The position numbers and the translations under genes are program-made. From contig JAZGEP010000183.1 of the NCBI GenBank assembly GCA_036478815.1, positions 1 through 9,154 on the forward strand: 9,154 nucleotides of DNA, in the 5' to 3' direction. The notes under the pieces were generated by a model. That model was not told where the DNA came from and did no database searches. It worked only from the letters and a program-made list of their open reading frames with translations. Shown one piece after another: positions 1-5,525 of the stretch; positions within the stretch are counted from its first letter, which is position 1, and every line of letters begins with the position of its first letter. The stretch is from DRLZ01 sp036478815. GTDB lineage: Bacteria; Pseudomonadota; Gammaproteobacteria; Methylococcales; DRLZ01.

Positions 1-254
1 TCTATCATGTTGTTGTCACTGATAGCAGAATGCCTAGAGATGGTCGGCATATTGAGCGCCTTGGTTTCTTCAACCCTGTCGCAAAAGGTAATGAAGAACG
101 TTTGCGTTTGAATATTGAGCGTATTGACTATTGGCGCTCGCATGGTGCATTGCCTTCTGATCGTGTTGCAAAATTGATTAAACAATGGGCAAAAAGTGGG
201 GCATCCACAGTTTCGCCTGAATTGTCAGAAGCAGCTGAGGTTGCAGACGCATAA
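1..254 (+). CDS. rpsP: 30S ribosomal protein S16, 5' end cut off by the window
   Basis: This is the C-terminal part of ribosomal protein S16, a small protein that binds 16S rRNA and helps assemble the 30S body. The reading frame is open from the first base (first full codon at 3) and reads YHVVVTDSR, then MPRDGRHIERLGFF and NPVAKGNEERL, which is the conserved S16 core. About 16 N-terminal residues should lie upstream of the window. The ATG at 30 is an internal methionine in the conserved core, not the start. After the core there is an Ala/Glu/Ser-rich tail of about 15 residues (ending EAAEVADA) that is longer than in the 82-residue E. coli protein. It is followed in the same frame by rimM, whose ATG lies three bases after the TAA, matching the classical rpsP-rimM-trmD-rplS operon order. 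Confidence 0.96.
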   Translation, partial: YHVVVTDSRMPRDGRHIERLGFFNPVAKGNEERLRLNIERIDYWRSHGALPSDRVAKLIKQWAKSGASTVSPELSEAAEVADA

Positions 255-257
255 GGA
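253..257 (+). promoter_or_regulatory. AAGGA Shine-Dalgarno directly abutting the rimM ATG
   Basis: The only good purine-rich match before rimM is AAGGA, which overlaps the rpsP stop codon and touches the rimM ATG at 258 with no spacer. A Shine-Dalgarno at zero spacing would work poorly on its own. Either rimM is translated mainly by coupling to ribosomes terminating on rpsP, or the weaker GAGG at 237-240 is used. The conserved RimM sequence starts within ten residues of this ATG and there is no better start. Confidence 0.4.
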
Positions 258-773
258 ATGGCGGAAGAGGCACTGATACATTTGGGTAAAATTTCCGGTG
301 TACATGGTGTTAAAGGGTGGTTGAAAGTATTTTCTTTCACCAGGCCGATGGAAGGCATATTGAATTATCCATACTGGTTGATTTCAAATGCAAATGCAGG
401 ACAGCAACCACAAACTGTAGAGATTGCTGAAGGTCGGAAACAAGGACGAGGATTGTTAGTCCGGCTGACAAAAATTGATTCCCGAACTGACGCAGAACAG
501 CTAATAGGCTTTGATATCCACATTCCACGTTCTGAGTTACCTGTTGCACAAACAGGTGAGTACTACTGGATGGACTTAATTGGCTTGTCTGTACAGACAC
601 AACAAGGTGATTTGCTCGGTACGATCAAGCAGATCATGGAAACTGGTGCAAACGATGTGCTGGTAGTACTTGGTGATCGAGAACGACTAATCCCCTATAT
701 CAAGGATCGGGTAATTAAACAAATTGATCTTGAGAATGGTTTGATGACAGTCGATTGGGATGCTGACTTTTAA
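258..773 (+). CDS. rimM: Ribosome maturation factor RimM
   Basis: RimM binds ribosomal protein S19 in the 30S head and is needed for efficient 16S rRNA processing and 30S maturation in the cytoplasm. The 171 residues match the usual family length (about 170-180). The N-terminal RimM domain covers roughly residues 8-92 and opens with the signature LGKISGVHGVKGWLKVFSF. A PRC-barrel domain follows from about residue 100, with the conserved aromatic pair and leucines of YYWMDLIGL (102-110), then GTIKQIMETGANDVLVV and the IPYIKDRVIKQID stretch (145-157). The protein ends shortly after a VDWD motif, as is typical. The start lies three bases downstream of the rpsP stop in the same frame, which suggests translational coupling. 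Unlike in many proteobacteria, the next gene, trmD, does not follow closely but after 203 nt. Confidence 0.96.
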   Translation: MAEEALIHLGKISGVHGVKGWLKVFSFTRPMEGILNYPYWLISNANAGQQPQTVEIAEGRKQGRGLLVRLTKIDSRTDAEQLIGFDIHIPRSELPVAQTGEYYWMDLIGLSVQTQQGDLLGTIKQIMETGANDVLVVLGDRERLIPYIKDRVIKQIDLENGLMTVDWDADF

Positions 774-976
774 TAAGCGAGTACCTCATCAACTTCATGC
801 AGCTTGCAGGTAATGGTTGTCCTACGAAAAATGGTCGGAAAATTTAGTCAAAAAGGCTATTCTCAGTAGATCATTACCCTTTACTTGGGCAATCTCCTCT
901 GTTTTATTATCAAGTCTGTTCTATAGGTTAATCGTTATCGTTAGTTACAGCAAGTAGATAGAAAATCAGGTAATCC
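774..976 (+). other. 203-nt spacer between rimM and trmD
   Basis: No ORF of note, tRNA or clear terminator is visible. Landmarks are a short near-palindrome TGCAGCTTGCA around 799-809, a tandem hexamer ATCGTTATCGTT at 931-942, and a weak promoter-like pair (TTACTT at 881-886 and TATTAT at 905-910, 18 nt apart). A purine run CAGG at 967-970 serves as Shine-Dalgarno for trmD with 6 nt spacing. An internal promoter for trmD-rplS is possible but not convincing. Confidence 0.4.
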
Positions 977-1717
977 ATGCGCTTCGATGTCATTTCTCTG
1001 TTTCCCGAAATGCTGAGAGATGCAGCTCATGTCGGTGTGACTGGAAAAGCGTTTGATAGCGGAATTGCTGATTTGTTTATCTGGAATCCTAGAGATTTCA
1101 CAACAGACCGGCATCGAAGCGTAGATGATCAGCCATACGGCGGTGGTCCCGGTATGGTGATGAAAGTAGAGCCGTTGCGAAATGCAATTGAGGCGGCGAA
1201 GCAGGCTGATAGTCGGCCTGCAACTGTTGTATTTCTTACCCCGGATGGTCGGCAGTTAAATCAGGCAGCTGTTTGCAGCTTCTCTCGCAGTCAACGTTTG
1301 ATTTTGCTCTGTGGTCGCTATGAAGGAATCGATCAGCGCTTAATCGATGCATTGGTTGATGAGCAGTGGTCGATTGGAGATTATGTATTAAGTGGTGGCG
1401 AGTTGCCAGCCTTAGTGTTGATTGATGCAGTGACACGCTTGTTGCCTGGAGTTTTGGGGCATGCAGATTCAGCTCAGCAAGACTCATTCATGAATGGTTT
1501 GCTTGATCATCCGCATTATACAAGACCTGCCAGTCTGAATGAAGGCGAAGTACCGCTTGTATTGCAAAGTGGTCACCATCAACAGATACAGCAATGGCGC
1601 CTGAAACAGGCATTGGGTAAAACATGGAAACAACGCCCGGATTTGCTGCATAACTATCTGCTTGATGCTGAGCAATTGCAATTACTGAATGAATTTAAAA
1701 TTGAACAACAGAATTAA
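977..1717 (+). CDS. trmD: tRNA (guanine-N1-)-methyltransferase TrmD
   Basis: TrmD is a SPOUT-class enzyme that uses S-adenosylmethionine to make m1G at position 37 of tRNAs, preventing +1 frameshifting. The 246 residues are close to the usual 245-255. The family signature is visible in order: MRFDVISLFPEM (1-12), DDQPYGGGPGMVMKVEPL (50-67), the cofactor-binding knot loops GRYEGIDQR (113-121) and SIGDYVLSGGELP (132-144), then LLDHPHYTRP (175-184). Arg154 and Asp169, the residues numbered identically in the well-studied Haemophilus enzyme as catalytically important, are both present. A CAGG Shine-Dalgarno lies 6 nt before the ATG. rplS follows after 14 nt, so the two are almost certainly co-transcribed. 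Confidence 0.98.
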   Translation: MRFDVISLFPEMLRDAAHVGVTGKAFDSGIADLFIWNPRDFTTDRHRSVDDQPYGGGPGMVMKVEPLRNAIEAAKQADSRPATVVFLTPDGRQLNQAAVCSFSRSQRLILLCGRYEGIDQRLIDALVDEQWSIGDYVLSGGELPALVLIDAVTRLLPGVLGHADSAQQDSFMNGLLDHPHYTRPASLNEGEVPLVLQSGHHQQIQQWRLKQALGKTWKQRPDLLHNYLLDAEQLQLLNEFKIEQQN

Positions 1718-1731
1718 ACGAGGTTTTCATA

Positions 1732-2088
1732 ATGAGTGAACTAATTAAACAGATTGAAGCAGAACAGATGAGCAAAGAGATCCCGAAATTTGGAGCGGGT
1801 GATACTGTTGTCGTTCAAGTTCGTGTAAAAGAAGGTAATCGTGAACGATTGCAGGCTTTCGAAGGCGTTGTGATTGCCAAGCGCAATCGCGGACTGAATT
1901 CTGCATTTACAGTGCGTAAAATATCGCATGGTGAAGGTGTAGAGCGTGTGTTTCAAACCTATAGCCCATTGATCGATTCAATTGAGGTTAAACGCCGTGG
2001 TGATGTTCGCAGAGCCAAGCTGTATTACTTACGTGATCTGTCAGGTAAAGCTGCACGTATTAAAGAAAAAGTAATTAAAAAAGGCTAG
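1732..2088 (+). CDS. rplS: 50S ribosomal protein L19
   Basis: L19 sits at the 30S-50S interface of the large subunit. The 118 residues compare with 115 in E. coli and show the whole family pattern: an N-terminal helix (MSELIKQIEAEQM), IPKFGAGDTVVVQVRVKEG (18-36), the central FEGVVIAKRNRGLNSAFTVR stretch (43-62) and the basic C-terminal VKRRGDVRRAKLYYLRDL segment. The Shine-Dalgarno ACGAGG at 1718-1723 lies 8 nt before the ATG. It is the last gene of the rpsP-rimM-trmD-rplS group; the next gene starts 255 nt later. Confidence 0.98.
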   Translation: MSELIKQIEAEQMSKEIPKFGAGDTVVVQVRVKEGNRERLQAFEGVVIAKRNRGLNSAFTVRKISHGEGVERVFQTYSPLIDSIEVKRRGDVRRAKLYYLRDLSGKAARIKEKVIKKG

Positions 2089-2343
2089 GTCTGCTGGAAA
2101 ATTGTTTCATGTTGTAGTCATGGCGACTGGTTTCATGGGTCTACTGGGATTTTCTCAATCGCCTTAGCCGAGTTTCTTTGAAATTTTGTTAAGGCTGTTA
2201 ATACCATTAGCAGCGATATTCGACACTGCTATCAATTGTGAGAAAGTACGTAGTGTTGAGTATAGAGACTGTTTTCAGATTAGTACGTGTTCTTCCTCGT
2301 GGTGTATGTCGATTGCAGTCATGCTGGATTCTATTAAGCTGAA
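2089..2343 (+). other. Spacer between rplS and xerD
   Basis: This 255-nt stretch has no plausible gene. It holds a compact hairpin (listed separately), the heptamer TTTCATG occurring twice around 2104-2137, and a second looser stem pairing CGACACTGC (2221-2229) with GTAGTGTTG (2250-2258) using two G-U pairs. A TTGAGT at 2256-2261 is followed 17 nt later by only a poor -10 (ATTAGT). I see no convincing U-tract terminator for the ribosomal cluster and no convincing promoter for xerD. Confidence 0.4.
2194..2214 (+). terminator. Compact hairpin downstream of rplS, possible terminator without a U tract
   Basis: GCTGTTAAT pairs with ATTAGCAGC across a 3-nt ACC loop, giving nine base pairs including one G-U. 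It lies about 105 nt past the rplS stop. No run of T follows on the + strand, so intrinsic termination is doubtful. It may be a processing or 3'-end stabilising structure. Confidence 0.25.
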
Positions 2344-3237
2344 ATGGTTGCTGATTTAAATCAGGAGAGTATTCAACAATTCATCAATGCTTTATGGATA
2401 GAGCAAGGCTTGAGTGAGAATACTGTAAAAGCCTACGCGACTGACCTCAAGCGTTATTCAACTTGGTTGGGTGAGAACCCCATTAGTCAAGCAAATAAGG
2501 TCGATATCTCAGATTTTCTGGCGCATCGTTTCCAGCAAGGAGCGAGCGCCAGCTCCAGTGCTCGATTATTAAGCACTTTGCGTCAATTCTATGGTTATTT
2601 AATTCGAACAGGGGAGAGACTGGATGACCCTTGTGCTGGAATAAAAGCACCTAAGCTCGGCAAGTTACTTCCTGAGATCTTCTCAGAAAATGAAATTGAA
2701 CAACTGCTGGCTGCTCCGCCACAGAATACTGCTCTTGGTTTGCGTGACAAAACCATGTTAGAGCTATTATATGCAACAGGGATGCGTGTTTCAGAGTTGG
2801 TCGGGTTGAATTTGCATCAAATCAATTATAATCAAGGTTTTGTTCGCGTCACTGGCAAAGGTCAAAAAGAACGTCTTATCCCAATCGGCGAGCAAGCGTT
2901 GGATTGGTTGAATCGTTATCTTGTGGAAGGCCGTCCCAGCTTACTCGGATTTCGACACAGTGATTGTGTTTTCGTTACCAAGCGAGGTTCAGGAATGACC
3001 CGGCAAGCATTTTGGTATTTGATCAAACGATATGGCTTGCAAGCCGGAATTACTCGTCGCTTTTCCCCACATACACTGCGTCACGCATTCGCAACTCATT
3101 TGCTTAATCATGGCGCTGATCTTCGTGCTGTCCAGTTGTTACTTGGGCACAGCGATTTATCCACCACTCAAATTTATACCCATGTCGCAGATCAACGACT
3201 GAAGTCGTTGCATGCGCAATATCATCCGCGCGGGTAG
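2344..3237 (+). CDS. xerD: Tyrosine recombinase XerD
   Basis: XerD works with XerC at the dif site to resolve chromosome dimers, activated by FtsK at the division septum. The 297 residues match E. coli XerD (298). Residues about 8-95 form the core-binding SAM-like domain, containing FINALWIEQGLSENTVKAY and the TSSARLL-like SSARLLSTLRQFYGYL. The catalytic domain carries all six active residues: Arg148 (GMRVSELVG), Lys172 (GKGQKERL), His243 and Arg246 (SPHTLRHAFATHLLNHG), His269 (LLGHSDLSTTQIYTH) and nucleophile Tyr278. The C-terminus HPRG and the GADLRAVQLLLGHS segment favour XerD over XerC. The ATG is the only reasonable start because an in-frame TAA lies seven bases upstream, but no good Shine-Dalgarno precedes it. 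lpxA follows after 7 nt, suggesting co-transcription. A phage or integron integrase is unlikely given the full-length XerD match. Confidence 0.95.
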   Translation: MVADLNQESIQQFINALWIEQGLSENTVKAYATDLKRYSTWLGENPISQANKVDISDFLAHRFQQGASASSSARLLSTLRQFYGYLIRTGERLDDPCAGIKAPKLGKLLPEIFSENEIEQLLAAPPQNTALGLRDKTMLELLYATGMRVSELVGLNLHQINYNQGFVRVTGKGQKERLIPIGEQALDWLNRYLVEGRPSLLGFRHSDCVFVTKRGSGMTRQAFWYLIKRYGLQAGITRRFSPHTLRHAFATHLLNHGADLRAVQLLLGHSDLSTTQIYTHVADQRLKSLHAQYHPRG

Positions 3238-3244
3238 TTATTTG

Positions 3245-4045
3245 ATGGCACAATCTGAGATTCATCCAACTGCAATCATTGCTGCTGATGTTCAGTTGGG
3301 TAATGGTGTGTATGTTGGTCCGTATGCTGTGATTGAGAATCAAGTGACCATCGGTGATGGTTGTCTGATTGAAGCGCATGCCATGATTCGCTCATTTGTA
3401 CAGATGGGTGAAACTAATCATGTTTATCCGCAAGCTGTGATTGGCGGCGCGCCCCAAGACCTGCAGTTTAACCTTCAAACTCGTAGCTTCATTGAGATTG
3501 GTAATCACAATGTATTTCGAGAAGGGGTGACCGTGCATCGCTCAGCAAGCGAAGATGGAGTCACGCGGATTGGTTCGCATAACTATTTAATGACTAACTC
3601 ACATATCGCTCATGACTGTCAGTTGGAAAATAATTGTATTTTTGCAACTGGTGCTACATTGGGTGGCTTTGTAGAGGTCGGTGACCGCGTATTTTTAGGT
3701 GGTGGTGTTATGATTCATCAGTTTTGCCGGGTAGGGCGTTTGGCCATGATTCGTGGTCTGACTGGTGTTAGCAAAGATGTATTGCCTTATACTATGCTGG
3801 GTGGTTTTCCAGCCCGTCATTATCGGCTCAATCTGATCGGCCTGCGTCGAGCTGGAGTGAAGGGTGAACGTTTACGCAGTTTGTCCACAGCGTTCAGAAA
3901 TATCAGACAACATGGTGAGATAGGCTTGTGTGAAGCAACGTTTGAAATATCTTATCTGTTAAGCTGGATGAAGCAACCATCCAAACGTGGGTTGCATGCT
4001 TTTATTCAACCTGAGCGAAACAATGATAATAATGAACGTGAATGA
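3245..4045 (+). CDS. lpxA: LpxA-family acyl-ACP-UDP-GlcNAc acyltransferase
   Basis: LpxA starts lipid A synthesis by moving an R-3-hydroxyacyl chain from ACP to the 3-position of UDP-GlcNAc in the cytoplasm. The 266 residues (E. coli 262) are built from hexapeptide repeats of a left-handed beta helix (about 5-190) and a C-terminal helical part. Landmarks aligned to E. coli by eye: IHPTAII (6-12), PQDLQF (70-75), TVHRS (96-100), NSHIAHDC (118-125) with His123 matching catalytic His125, IHQFC (157-161), and LIGLRRAG (197-204). Departures are Phe142 where E. coli has His144, Gln74 for Lys76, and Ala203 for Arg205. Gly171 aligns with the chain-length residue Gly173. The start is taken at ATG 3245, 7 nt after xerD, because the family N-terminus begins there. 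The last three codons and the stop lie inside an arm of a palindromic repeat. It could be a second, divergent LpxA acting on an amino-sugar substrate. Confidence 0.85.
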   Translation: MAQSEIHPTAIIAADVQLGNGVYVGPYAVIENQVTIGDGCLIEAHAMIRSFVQMGETNHVYPQAVIGGAPQDLQFNLQTRSFIEIGNHNVFREGVTVHRSASEDGVTRIGSHNYLMTNSHIAHDCQLENNCIFATGATLGGFVEVGDRVFLGGGVMIHQFCRVGRLAMIRGLTGVSKDVLPYTMLGGFPARHYRLNLIGLRRAGVKGERLRSLSTAFRNIRQHGEIGLCEATFEISYLLSWMKQPSKRGLHAFIQPERNNDNNERE

Positions 4046-4181
4046 AATAATTTGTATAACTATCTTGCCTTTTTGTCTGTCTTCTGCGTTGTAGTAATGG
4101 TTCATGATGCACCTATTGTTACGCTTTGAAGACGAACAAATTTTCTGTGCTGATTGCCCCGGTTATTTTATTCACGTTCAT
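4032..4181. repeat. Palindromic repeat element, copy 1 (150 bp), overlapping the 3' end of lpxA
   Basis: The ends are 19-nt inverted repeats with one mismatch: ATGAACGTGAATGAAATAA at 4032-4050 against the reverse complement of 4163-4181. Further in, TTTGTCTGTCTTC (4072-4084) pairs with GAAGACGAACAAA (4128-4140) at 11 of 13 positions. The apex GGTTCATGATGCACC (4099-4113) is itself nearly palindromic and sits at the exact centre of the element. The left end covers the final codons and stop of lpxA. Its internal sequence is clearly related to the second copy starting near 4226 in the same orientation (shared ATCTTGC, TTTTTGTCTGT and TTGCG/TTACGC blocks). It encodes nothing and probably forms a long hairpin in RNA, so it could shape the lpxA mRNA 3' end. 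It resembles a REP-, BIME- or MITE-type interspersed repeat; the family is not recognised. Confidence 0.8.
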
Positions 4182-4225
4182 GTAAATATTTAGACTATTG
4201 GTCGGATTGCCAGTGTATTGGTATA

Positions 4226-4386
4226 AGGTAATTCGAAATCAATAACATACCCATCTTGCTTGTCTTTTTATCTGTTTTCGGCGTTGCAACTTCGGTTACA
4301 TAGTCCGCTATGCGCCCTACGTTGCGTCTTGAAAACAGACAAAAATCCTGCGCAATACGGATATGTTATTGATTGCGCGTTCCTAA
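4226..4386. repeat. Palindromic repeat element, copy 2 (core 4237-4374)
   Basis: The core is a long imperfect palindrome. AATCAATAACATA (4237-4249) pairs perfectly with 4362-4374, TTTTTATCTGTTTTC (4265-4279) pairs at 14 of 15 positions with 4331-4345, and the apex is CATAG-TCCG-CTATG (4299-4312). All arms share one centre near 4305. Outer similarity fades beyond 4236 and 4375, so the outer limits are approximate. It aligns over most of its length, same orientation, with copy 1 about 199 nt upstream, including GAAATxA, ATCTTGC, TTTTT and GAAxAC blocks. The two copies are therefore diverged members of one repeat family. No open reading frame is present. No clear target duplication is seen around either copy. 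Confidence 0.8.
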
Positions 4387-4544
4387 GAACAGGAAAATAC
4401 GCGTAATCTACAAGTGTAAGGTTTGTTATACGTATTAGATGTTGCGCCTTTTGGCAGCATTCGGCTGTTTTCTGATGTAGTGTAGGAAGGCAGTTCCAGG
4501 CATTAATAACCTGGACTGTTTCAAATCAATAAAGAGGCATAGTC
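4387..4544 (+). other. Leader region of the gnnA-like gene
   Basis: This 158-nt stretch between the second palindrome and the oxidoreductase start holds no gene. TTGGCA at 4451-4456 is a fair -35 but has no good -10 at 16-18 nt. A hairpin at 4491-4518 and the AAAGAGG Shine-Dalgarno at 4531-4537 are its other features. Together with the two palindromes it accounts for the roughly 500-nt gap after lpxA. I found no remnant of an aminotransferase or lpxI gene in it. Confidence 0.4.
4491..4518 (+). promoter_or_regulatory. Leader hairpin upstream of the gnnA-like start
   Basis: CAGTTCCAGG pairs with CCTGGACTG around a 9-nt loop (CATTAATAA), giving nine base pairs with one bulged T. It ends 12 nt before the AAAGAGG ribosome binding site. 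No T run follows immediately, so it is more likely a leader structure or protein-binding site than a terminator. Confidence 0.35.
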
Positions 4545-5504
4545 ATGGAAGATTTGTTGCGTTGCGCCGTGATCGGTTGCGGTCATTTAGGCGCATTTCA
4601 CGCTCAAAAATATGCAGCGTTGCCAGAATCTGAGCTGGTAGCGGTGGTTGATGTTGACTACCAAAAAGCATTGGAAATTGCCAGTCATTATGGTGGGCAG
4701 GCACTGCAGGATTATTCTGAAATATTGGGCAAAGTTGATGCGGTTAGTGTTGTTGTGCCAACTGTGTTACATCATCAGGTTGCCAGTGACTTTATCAACA
4801 GCGGAGTGCACGTCTTGGTTGAAAAACCGATGACAGTCACCATCGAAGAGGCTGACCAGTTAATTGAGCAGGCTGAACAGGCCGAAGTTGTTTTACAAGT
4901 TGGTCATCTGGAACGCTTTAACGCAGCATTGCTAGAGCTGGAATTGGAAAGTGATAGTCCGCAATTCATCGAAGCGCATCGACTTAATGCGTTTAATCCA
5001 CGCTCTAACGATGTCAATGTCATACTGGATCTGATGATCCATGACATTGATATTATTCTGGATTTAGTCAATTCAAAAATCAAACGCATTGATGCTTGTG
5101 GTATTTCTGTATTAACAGGAGATACTGATATTGCAAATGCCCGCATAGAATTTCTGAGTGGTTGTGTCGCCAATGTGACGGCAAGTCGGGTGAGCACCAG
5201 AACCGAGCGTAAAATGCGCATGTTCTGTCATCACTCTTATATTTCACTTGATTATCAGAATCACACGTTAACTCAGCGAAAAATTGGCGAAGGAACTGTG
5301 TTTGACGGTATCCCAGAAATAGAAACCGAAAGTTCAACGTATGAGGATGGTGATGCCTTGTTGATGGAGATCACTCATTTTCTGGAGTGTATACGCAAGA
5401 AGCAAACACCGCTTGTATCTGGTCGGGCAGGGCGACGCGCTTTGGAAACAGCGATACAGATTACAGAAATGCTCAATCAACAAAGCCAAAAAACAGCCGG
5501 CTAA
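4545..5504 (+). CDS. Gfo/Idh/MocA-family oxidoreductase, GnnA-like (UDP-GlcNAc 3-dehydrogenase candidate)
   Basis: The 319 residues make an NAD(P)-dependent sugar dehydrogenase. The N-terminal Rossmann fold shows VIGCGHLGAFHA (9-20, glycines 11, 13, 16) and a first acidic strand end VAVVDVD (32-38). The family lysine is in LVEKPM (91-96, Lys94). The C-terminal substrate domain starts near 120 with QVGHLERFN (118-126) and holds DLMIHDIDI (162-170), where His166 is the expected catalytic histidine. In known GnnA/GnnB systems such as Acidithiobacillus ferrooxidans, GnnA oxidises the 3-OH of UDP-GlcNAc and GnnB aminates the ketone, feeding an LpxA that makes amide-linked lipid A. Its place between lpxA and lpxB supports a lipid A role, but no gnnB is present in the window. 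Its true substrate is therefore open. AAAGAGG at 4531-4537 lies 7 nt before the ATG, and lpxB starts 21 nt after the stop. It could instead be an uncharacterised lpx-linked member of the family. Confidence 0.8.
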   Translation: MEDLLRCAVIGCGHLGAFHAQKYAALPESELVAVVDVDYQKALEIASHYGGQALQDYSEILGKVDAVSVVVPTVLHHQVASDFINSGVHVLVEKPMTVTIEEADQLIEQAEQAEVVLQVGHLERFNAALLELELESDSPQFIEAHRLNAFNPRSNDVNVILDLMIHDIDIILDLVNSKIKRIDACGISVLTGDTDIANARIEFLSGCVANVTASRVSTRTERKMRMFCHHSYISLDYQNHTLTQRKIGEGTVFDGIPEIETESSTYEDGDALLMEITHFLECIRKKQTPLVSGRAGRRALETAIQITEMLNQQSQKTAG

Positions 5505-5525
5505 TAGCGTATTCTGTTGAATACT

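Noticed and set aside
2344..3237. Integron, phage or transposon integrase marking a mobile island
   Set aside because: The protein is a full-length XerD by length, motifs and ending, and the neighbours are housekeeping genes.
3212..3244. Upstream ATG extension of lpxA by 11 codons
   Set aside because: It would overlap xerD and add residues not expected before the family N-terminus, which begins at the ATG at 3245.
4046..4544. Decayed gnnB or lpxI gene in the lpxA-gnnA gap
   Set aside because: The gap is mostly accounted for by two palindromic elements, and no frame in the remainder shows residues of either family.
5517..5525. TTG start three codons ahead of the chosen lpxB ATG
   Set aside because: No Shine-Dalgarno supports it and an ATG is available at 5526; both already extend beyond the E. 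coli N-terminus.
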